DNA of 45,586 nucleotides from contig JAEINW010000016.1 of NCBI GenBank assembly GCA_016342715.1, positions 1 through 45,586 of the forward strand, given 5' to 3'. Positions 17,401-22,987 of the stretch are shown here, one piece after another (the first letter of the stretch is position 1; each line of letters begins with the position of its first letter). The stretch comes from Salinivirgaceae bacterium (GTDB lineage: Bacteria > Bacteroidota > Bacteroidia > Bacteroidales > SZUA-534). Below the pieces are notes generated by a model that ran no database searches, was not told the DNA's origin, and saw nothing but the letters and a program-made list of their open reading frames with translations. Both the position numbers and the translations under genes were made by a program.

Positions 17401-18663
17401 ATGGATACAAAATTAAACAAAGAAGCTTTATGTTATCATAGCAGTACCCGCCCTGGTAAAATTGAAGTTAAACCAATGAAAGCTTGTGACTCATCACATG
17501 ATTTATCACTGGCCTACACTCCGGGTGTTGCTGAACCTTGTTTGAAAATCAAAGAAAACCCCGATGATGTTTATAAATACACCATTAAAGGAAATCTTGT
17601 AGCAGTTATCACTAACGGAACAGCTGTTTTGGGTCTTGGCAACTTAGGCGCATTGGCATCGAAACCAGTTATGGAAGGAAAAGTTATGCTGCTTAAAAAA
17701 TATGCCGATATTGATGGATTTGATATTGAACTTAATACTACTGATGTTGATGTATTTGTAAGAACGGTGATTACTATGAGTCCTACATTTGGTGCTATTA
17801 ACCTCGAAGATATTAAAGCTCCGGAATGTTTTGAAATAGAGAAACGGCTCATTGATGCGCTCGACATACCTGTCATGCACGATGACCAACACGGAACTGC
17901 TATCGTATCAGGAGCAGGACTAATAAATGCCTGTGAAATTGCCGAAAAAAAATTGCAGGACATTAAGCTTGTGATTAGCGGTGCAGGAGCGGCTGCTATG
18001 GCTTGTGCCGAGATGTATTTGTCGTTGGGAGTTAAAAAAGAAAATCTTTTGATGCTTGATAGCAAAGGGGTGATTTCAAAAAAACGCTTAGATCTCAATA
18101 AATATAAACAAGCATTCGCCGTAAATACTAACCTGGAAACCTTAGAGGAAGCTCTTGCAGGTGCAGATGCTTTTGTAGGTCTGTCTAAAGCAAATATAAT
18201 GACTGTTGAAATGGCTCAATCAATGGCAGAAAATCCCATAGTATTTGCCCTTGCAAATCCTAATCCTGAAATTGCATATAGTGATGCTATTAAAGCAAAA
18301 TATGGAATTATTTATGCTTCGGGTCGTAGCGATATTCCTAATCAAATAAATAAGGTATTAGGATTTCCTTATATTTTTCGAGCGGCGCTTGATGTACGCG
18401 CATCAAAAATTAACACTGAAATGAAAAAGGCTGCTGTTTACGCCCTGGCTTCATTGGCTAAAGAATCTTTTTTAAGTATTGATGGTAGTGTTTCACTTTC
18501 TTTTGGTAGAGATTATTTTATTCCACTACCTTCTGATTTAAGATTATTTAGAACTATTGTTCCTGCTGTGGCCGAAGCTGCCATAAAAAGTGGAGTTGCA
18601 GGCAAAGCTATTCCTGATATGAATAGCTACATAAATGAATTAGATAAACGCATTATAAAATAA
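17401..18663 (+). CDS. NAD(P)-dependent malic enzyme (short MaeB type)
   Basis: 420 residues, the catalytic part of the MaeB class without the C-terminal phosphotransacetylase domain. Visible motifs: SLAYTPGVAEPC, ITNGTAVLGLGNLGALASKPVMEGKV, a metal/substrate region DDQHGTAIVSGAGL, and the nucleotide fold VISGAGAAAMA followed by MLDSKGV. It converts malate to pyruvate and CO2 with reduction of NAD or NADP; the sequence as seen does not settle the cofactor. It sits between the large and small subunits of the Ehr-like complex, six bases before the latter, which is not a usual place for this enzyme and suggests a metabolic link. Confidence 0.92.
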   Translation: MDTKLNKEALCYHSSTRPGKIEVKPMKACDSSHDLSLAYTPGVAEPCLKIKENPDDVYKYTIKGNLVAVITNGTAVLGLGNLGALASKPVMEGKVMLLKKYADIDGFDIELNTTDVDVFVRTVITMSPTFGAINLEDIKAPECFEIEKRLIDALDIPVMHDDQHGTAIVSGAGLINACEIAEKKLQDIKLVISGAGAAAMACAEMYLSLGVKKENLLMLDSKGVISKKRLDLNKYKQAFAVNTNLETLEEALAGADAFVGLSKANIMTVEMAQSMAENPIVFALANPNPEIAYSDAIKAKYGIIYASGRSDIPNQINKVLGFPYIFRAALDVRASKINTEMKKAAVYALASLAKESFLSIDGSVSLSFGRDYFIPLPSDLRLFRTIVPAVAEAAIKSGVAGKAIPDMNSYINELDKRIIK

Positions 18664-18669
18664 CAGGAT

Positions 18670-19431
18670 ATGTTTGATAATCTGAAAATAGTTTGGCATC
18701 AGGGGAAACAATTTATTCCCGATGTTGTTGCGGAGGTAGTTCCTGGAATATTTAGAGGACGGCCTATAATATCGCTTGCAAAGGTTAATGAAGATAAATT
18801 GGTTGAATTGTGTCCAACAGGTGCTATTTCAAAAGCGCCTTGTAGTATAAATTTGGGGAAATGTACTTTTTGTGGAGAATGTGCCATACAATTCCCCGAA
18901 AAAATAGCCTTTACCAAAGACAATAAACTTTCAACGAACCAACTTGATAGGCTAATTATTAAGGAGGGTGAAGATTCTCCAATTGTGCTCAACCCTGCAA
19001 AAATACGAGCAGAGATTAGAAAAACATTCGGAAATTCGTTAAAACTACGCAGTGTTTCTGCCGGAGGCGATAATAGTTGCGAATGGGAATTGACTGCATC
19101 AAACAATGTTCAATTTGATATGAGCCGTTTTGGAATTGATTTTGTAGCCTCTCCGCGCCATGCCGATGGCATAGTTATAACCGGCCCCATAACGGAAAAC
19201 ATGGCCGAACCCTTGCAACGTTGTTATAATGCTATTCCCGAACCAAAAATTATCATTCTTGCTGGAACCGATGCCATTAGTGGAGGAATTTTTGCAGATA
19301 GCCCGGCCATTGACCGAAGCTTTTTATCAAAATACCCTGTTGATTTATATATAGCCGGAAACCCTGTGCATCCACTAACTTTTATAAATGGGGTGTTAGA
19401 ATTAACTAGATCGAAATACATGAAAAAATAA
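18670..19431 (+). CDS. fused ferredoxin-NuoB/HyfI-like subunit with altered cluster ligands
   Basis: 253 residues. Residues 40-85 are a ferredoxin-like domain with CPTGAI (Cys48) and CTFCGEC (Cys65, 68, 71); the fourth Cys of the second motif is Phe75 and the first motif keeps only its last Cys. That leaves exactly the four ligands of one [4Fe-4S] cluster. Residues 120-253 are NuoB/HyfI-like (RFGIDFVASPRHADGIVITGP, then SGGIF). The proximal-cluster ligands are mostly gone: CxxCE reads DNSCE (Asp134, Cys137), GxC reads GTD (Asp201), and PGCPP reads AGNPV (Asn231). The HyfH and HyfI functions are thus fused, and the N2-type cluster is probably absent or unusual. Confidence 0.85.
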   Translation: MFDNLKIVWHQGKQFIPDVVAEVVPGIFRGRPIISLAKVNEDKLVELCPTGAISKAPCSINLGKCTFCGECAIQFPEKIAFTKDNKLSTNQLDRLIIKEGEDSPIVLNPAKIRAEIRKTFGNSLKLRSVSAGGDNSCEWELTASNNVQFDMSRFGIDFVASPRHADGIVITGPITENMAEPLQRCYNAIPEPKIIILAGTDAISGGIFADSPAIDRSFLSKYPVDLYIAGNPVHPLTFINGVLELTRSKYMKK

Positions 19432-19483
19432 AAGTTCATTATTTCATGAATTGAATCTATTGCACAACAAATAATTTGAGAAA

Positions 19484-19930
19484 ATGGAAAAATTACGATT
19501 TGCTTTTGCAATATGCAAAAACAACCTAATATCAGAAGATACATTTGGTAAAGCACCAAAATATCACATTTATGACTATTGTTTTGTTCAGAAGCAATTC
19601 TTTTTTTTTGCCGAAGTAAGTAATCCATCAATTGGGAAACTAACTAAAGGGAAGAAGCTAAATGCCATTATTGGATTTTTTAAACAACATTCAATTGATG
19701 TTTTAGTGGCAAAAACCTATGAAAAATTACTTAATGCAGAGAACAAATTTGTTATTCCTATACTTATTAATACATCAACTCCTCAAGATGCATGTTTAGT
19801 TTTAAAAAGACATATAAAATGGCTTTACGATGAAAAAAACTTAAATAAAAAGGAGTACATGCTTTTTAAAATCGAAAAAGGGATTGTTAAATATAAATTA
19901 GAAGATAATGAAAGATATACAGTAAATTAA
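19484..19930 (+). CDS. NifX/dinitrogenase FeMo-cofactor-binding-like protein
   Basis: 148 residues. The N-terminal 100 residues follow the NifB/NifX-type cofactor-binding fold (PF02579): an initial RFAFAICKN strand, the ISEDTFGKAPKYHIYDY segment matching the typical I-S-x-x-F-G-x-A-x-x-F-x-I-Y, then LNAIIGFFKQHSIDVLVA. The usual Gly-rich region after it is changed (KTYEKLL). A further 45 residues are not familiar. It follows the fused small-subunit gene by 52 bases, so it may be the last gene of the operon and could carry a metal cofactor or sense metal. No nitrogenase genes are near. Confidence 0.55.
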   Translation: MEKLRFAFAICKNNLISEDTFGKAPKYHIYDYCFVQKQFFFFAEVSNPSIGKLTKGKKLNAIIGFFKQHSIDVLVAKTYEKLLNAENKFVIPILINTSTPQDACLVLKRHIKWLYDEKNLNKKEYMLFKIEKGIVKYKLEDNERYTVN

Positions 19931-19950
19931 AAACAACTTCGATAACTACC

Positions 19951-20058
19951 ATGCCTTTGGTGAAAAGTGAAGATTTAAACCATCATGGGACATTATTTGC
20001 GGGACGAACTGCTGAGTGGTTTCATGCATTAAATATTACACCAACCGAAAATGTTTAA
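19951..20058 (+). pseudogene. 5' remnant of a hotdog-fold acyl-CoA thioesterase gene
   Basis: A 35-codon frame begins MPLVKSEDLNHHGTLFAGR and continues TAEWFHALN before a stop. The N-HHGTLF-G-R pattern followed by a Trp is the start of acyl-CoA thioesterases of the 4HBT/hotdog superfamily, normally 130-160 residues. The remainder is missing; bases 20059-20170 do not continue the fold in any frame that I can follow. It is best read as the relic of a deleted gene. Confidence 0.55.
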
Positions 20059-20170
20059 CATGAATATTCCCCCACACTTGCTACGAAACACAATGTTTTG
20101 TTCAAAATTGATACCTCGACTGTTTGCCGCGAGGTTGTTCATTTTATGTTTTTTGGTTTTAACTTTAGCA

Positions 20171-20212
20171 TTGTTTAAAAGAATCTAATTTTTGATGAAT
20201 TCTTTTAAACAA
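20171..20212. repeat. perfect 14-bp inverted repeat upstream of rubrerythrin
   Basis: TTGTTTAAAAGAAT (20171-20184) and ATTCTTTTAAACAA (20199-20212) are perfect inverted copies around a 14-base loop, ending 45 bp before the rubrerythrin start. With no following T-run it is a weak terminator, and it could be an operator, for example for a peroxide or redox regulator. Neither role is proven by sequence. Confidence 0.4.
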
Positions 20213-20257
20213 CGAATTCAAAATAGTGTAAATTAGAAATAAACAAATTCACTCGTT

Positions 20258-20818
20258 ATGAATCTAAAAGGAACCCAAACCGAAAAGAATTTATTAAAAG
20301 CCTTTGCTGGAGAATCACAGGCAAAAAACAGATACGAATTTTATGCAAAAGTAGCCAAGAAAGAAGGTTACGAGCAAATAGCTGCCATTTTTCTCTTAAC
20401 AGCGAGCCAGGAGCAGTCGCATGCAAAAACATTCTTTAAGTTTTTACAAGGGGGCGAAATTGAAATAACAGCAACTTATCCTGCTGGGAAAATTGGACCA
20501 ACTATTGAAAACCTGAAAGATGCAGCAAGTGGTGAAAATGAAGAATGGACAAATTTATATCCAAAATTTGCTGAAATAGCCAAAGAAGAAGGGTTTAGGC
20601 AAATTGCAGCGTTGTTTAAAATAATTGGTAAAATAGAAGCAGTTCACGAAAAAAGATTCAATAAACTTCTTGAAAATATGGAACAGGAAAAGGTTTTTAC
20701 ACGTGAAGAGAACGTTCGGTGGTCTTGCCGAAAATGTGGCCATATTCATGAAGGAAAAAGTGCTCCTCAAGTTTGTCCTGGTTGCAATCATCCTCAAGGG
20801 TATTTTGAAATTGAATAG
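20258..20818 (+). CDS. rbr: rubrerythrin
   Basis: 186 residues. The four-helix di-iron domain has the expected ligands: LKAFAGESQAKNRYEFYAKVA (Glu in helix 1), ASQEQSHAKTFF (E-x-x-H), and later FKIIGKIEAVHEKRF (E-x-x-H). The C-terminal rubredoxin-like domain has CRKCGHIHEG and CPGCNHP. Rubrerythrin reduces hydrogen peroxide with electrons from rubredoxin or ferredoxin in anaerobes. It is a single gene with a perfect inverted repeat upstream. Its presence fits an oxygen-sensitive lifestyle. Confidence 0.95.
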   Translation: MNLKGTQTEKNLLKAFAGESQAKNRYEFYAKVAKKEGYEQIAAIFLLTASQEQSHAKTFFKFLQGGEIEITATYPAGKIGPTIENLKDAASGENEEWTNLYPKFAEIAKEEGFRQIAALFKIIGKIEAVHEKRFNKLLENMEQEKVFTREENVRWSCRKCGHIHEGKSAPQVCPGCNHPQGYFEIE

Positions 20819-21011
20819 AATAACTATTAATAATCTTGTACAATTATTTATATTAGAATTCTGATTGTTTTTTACATAGAGTAATTATAATAATTCACTT
20901 TTCTGCCATACAATTAAGTTAATGTATATTTTTTGTTTAGGGTGTAACTAAAATGGAATAAACTTGTCTATTAACCTGAACTCACTGAACACAAATTTTA
21001 AGCTTAAAAAA

Positions 21012-22481
21012 ATGACTAAATTACTAGCAACAATTTTTTCGATAACTGTATTATCAATTTCAACTTTAAATGCTCAAAACAAAATACATGCAGACGAGCT
21101 AGAAAAACATGTAGTATACCTTGCTTCAGATGAACTTGAAGGCAGAGGTCTTAGCACTGCTTGTGGAGAAAAAGCAGCAGCCTACATTATTGAACACTTT
21201 AAAAGCTTTGATATTAAACCTTATGGTGACACTTACTTACATAATTTCAGCCATCGTTTAGGGCAAACAAACATTGAAGGAAACAATGTTGTAGGAATAA
21301 TTGAAGGATCAGATCCTATTTTAAAAAACGAATATATTTTATTGGGGGCTCACTACGATCATATTGGATTTAAACTTGAGGGAAATGAAAAAATTGTGTA
21401 CAATGGTGCCGACGATAATGCCTCTGGTGTTTCCACAATTATTGAATTAGGTCGCCTTTTAGCCGAGAACAAAAGCAAACTTAAACGAAGTATTATTCTT
21501 GTGGGCTTTGATGGTGAGGAAAGTGGTCTCATTGGTTCAAATAACATGGTTAAAGATGCCTATGTTCCTTTGGAAAAAATAAAAGTAATGTTCAGTATTG
21601 ACATGGTTGGAATGCTAAACACCAATCAAGGTCTTGAAATGAAGGGTATTGAACTATTAAATAATTGGCAAGAACTTTTTGTTGATCAAGCCGCAAAGCA
21701 CAATATTAAAATAACTAAAAAAGGAGACGGCGTTGTTTCAAGAACAGATACAAAGCCTTTTGGTGATGTCGGAATTCCCGCAATTAGCGTAACCACAGGA
21801 ACAAAATCGCCCTATCATAAACCAGAAGATGATGCAGACTTACTGGAATATGATGGCATGGAAAAAGTTGCCAATTTTATGTATGATGTTACCTTAAAAT
21901 TAGCTATTGAAGATGAAATATCATCTAAAATGATACTAATTGCCGCAGATGAAAAGGAAAGTAAATCGACAATATTTGAATATGGTGTAAGACTAAATCT
22001 TGGCGGAAACAAGCATAATTATGATAAAGAGTTTTTTTTAGGAAAACCAGTCTTTGCATTTGAAGGAGGTGTTTACGGGAAACTAAATATGGGTAAAAGG
22101 TGGGCTTTTCAGCCAGAATTACTTTACAGTACCTTGGGGAGCGATTATATAAGTGGCAAATATCGAACTCATTCGATTTCAGTTCCTGTAAACATTTTAT
22201 TTGCTCTGGCAACAACAAATGGTGTTGATGGAACCTTTTATTTAATGAGTGGAGGTTATTATAGCTATTTCTTTGGTGGAAAACTGGATGGAAAAAAAGC
22301 TGATTTTGATAACGTTTTTGAAGACTCGGAATATGGATTAAATGCAGGATTTATTTTTGAAATTGAAAATGTACAATTGGGCTTTACCAGTAAAATTGGC
22401 TTGTCAAACTTACATCAAGACAACAGCTTAAAATCAATAACAAATCAAGGCTCCTATTTTACTTTGGGTATGCGATTTTAA
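21012..22481 (+). CDS. M28 aminopeptidase fused to an outer-membrane beta-barrel domain
   Basis: 489 residues from the ATG at 21012; an in-frame TTG 48 bases upstream is possible, but the ATG gives a proper signal peptide (MTKLLATIFSITVLSISTLNAQ). Next, to about residue 310, is an M28 zinc peptidase: LGAHYDH, NGADDNASG, GFDGEESGLIGS, SIDMVGM and SPYHKPEDD supply the two-zinc ligands and catalytic Glu. The final 165 residues are strand-rich and look like a porin-type barrel (YGVRLNLGG, EGGVYGKLN, WAFQPELLYS, LGFTSKIGLS) ending GMRF. Such a fusion would anchor the peptidase in the outer membrane. The zinc-site call is strong, the barrel call moderate. Confidence 0.8.
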   Translation: MTKLLATIFSITVLSISTLNAQNKIHADELEKHVVYLASDELEGRGLSTACGEKAAAYIIEHFKSFDIKPYGDTYLHNFSHRLGQTNIEGNNVVGIIEGSDPILKNEYILLGAHYDHIGFKLEGNEKIVYNGADDNASGVSTIIELGRLLAENKSKLKRSIILVGFDGEESGLIGSNNMVKDAYVPLEKIKVMFSIDMVGMLNTNQGLEMKGIELLNNWQELFVDQAAKHNIKITKKGDGVVSRTDTKPFGDVGIPAISVTTGTKSPYHKPEDDADLLEYDGMEKVANFMYDVTLKLAIEDEISSKMILIAADEKESKSTIFEYGVRLNLGGNKHNYDKEFFLGKPVFAFEGGVYGKLNMGKRWAFQPELLYSTLGSDYISGKYRTHSISVPVNILFALATTNGVDGTFYLMSGGYYSYFFGGKLDGKKADFDNVFEDSEYGLNAGFIFEIENVQLGFTSKIGLSNLHQDNSLKSITNQGSYFTLGMRF

Positions 22482-22509
22482 AATATAAAATATTTTCAAA
22501 AATGTATTG

Positions 22510-22538
22510 TGCCATTGGAATAGTCCAATGGCATTTTT
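22510..22538 (+). terminator. Rho-independent terminator after the M28-barrel gene
   Basis: TGCCATTGGA (22510-22519) pairs perfectly with TCCAATGGCA (22524-22533) around the loop ATAG, and a T-run follows. Confidence 0.85.
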
Positions 22539-22591
22539 GTTTAAAAAAGATTCGGTATCTTTAATTATACAGAAATAAAAATGATAGAATA

Positions 22592-22735
22592 ATGGCAAAA
22601 TATATTGGATTACTAACATCGGGTGGCGATACTCCCGGTTTAAATGCTGCGTTAAGAGCAATTGGAAAAACAGAATTTGTACATATAATAAGCCTGTATA
22701 ATTGCTGCCTCTGTACATATGAACTTATCTGCTAA
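22592..22735 (+). pseudogene. 5' remnant of a 6-phosphofructokinase gene
   Basis: A 47-codon frame begins [20 protein letters not shown], the nucleotide-binding start of ATP- or PPi-dependent phosphofructokinase (T-S-G-G-D-x-P-G-x-N-A). After about 27 residues (LRAIGKTE) the similarity stops and an unrelated stretch runs to a stop. A full enzyme has more than 300 residues. The break marks a deletion or insertion junction. Confidence 0.75.
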
Positions 22736-22805
22736 AATTTTATTGTTATTTATTTAGCATTAAAAATAAACAGATACTCTGTATTATTCATTTCTGTATC
22801 AACTT

Positions 22806-22880
22806 AGGTATAAGTATCCTGATGAAAAAATGGGAGAAGAGTTAAAGAAATCGTTGATAATATTGTTATATTATAAATGA
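22806..22880 (+). pseudogene. 3' remnant of a second TPR-ATPase gene
   Basis: The frame reads YKYPDEKMGEELKKS and ends at TGA (22878). The intact protein at 28261-30774 ends with DKYPDEIKKMGEELKETVES and more, so the match covers about 15 residues, with nucleotide similarity continuing (a TTGxxAxTATTGTT block) to near the stop. It appears to be the tail of a lost homologue, about 5.4 kb before the intact gene. Confidence 0.55.
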
Positions 22881-22953
22881 AAACATAAGTAAACAATTCT
22901 TAAAAACATATTAACAAATAACAAACAAGTATTTTTTCAATCCTACAGTTTCG

Positions 22954-22961
22954 TATTTTTG
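22954..22961 (+). promoter_or_regulatory. -7 promoter element of the SNF2 helicase gene
   Basis: TATTTTTG fits TAnnTTTG and lies 26 bp before the ATG. The gap from 22736 to 22953 holds only the TPR-ATPase tail remnant. Confidence 0.45.
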
Positions 22962-22987
22962 TTTGCTGAAAACTAAAAAGGCGTATT

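Noticed and set aside
8336-19431. A functional Hyf/formate-hydrogenlyase or Ech [NiFe] hydrogenase
   Set aside because: All four [NiFe] Cys are absent from the large subunit, and no hyp maturation genes or formate dehydrogenase are in the window.
20964-21011. TTG start for the M28-barrel gene
   Set aside because: It would place 16 polar residues before a normal signal peptide; the ATG at 21012 fits better.
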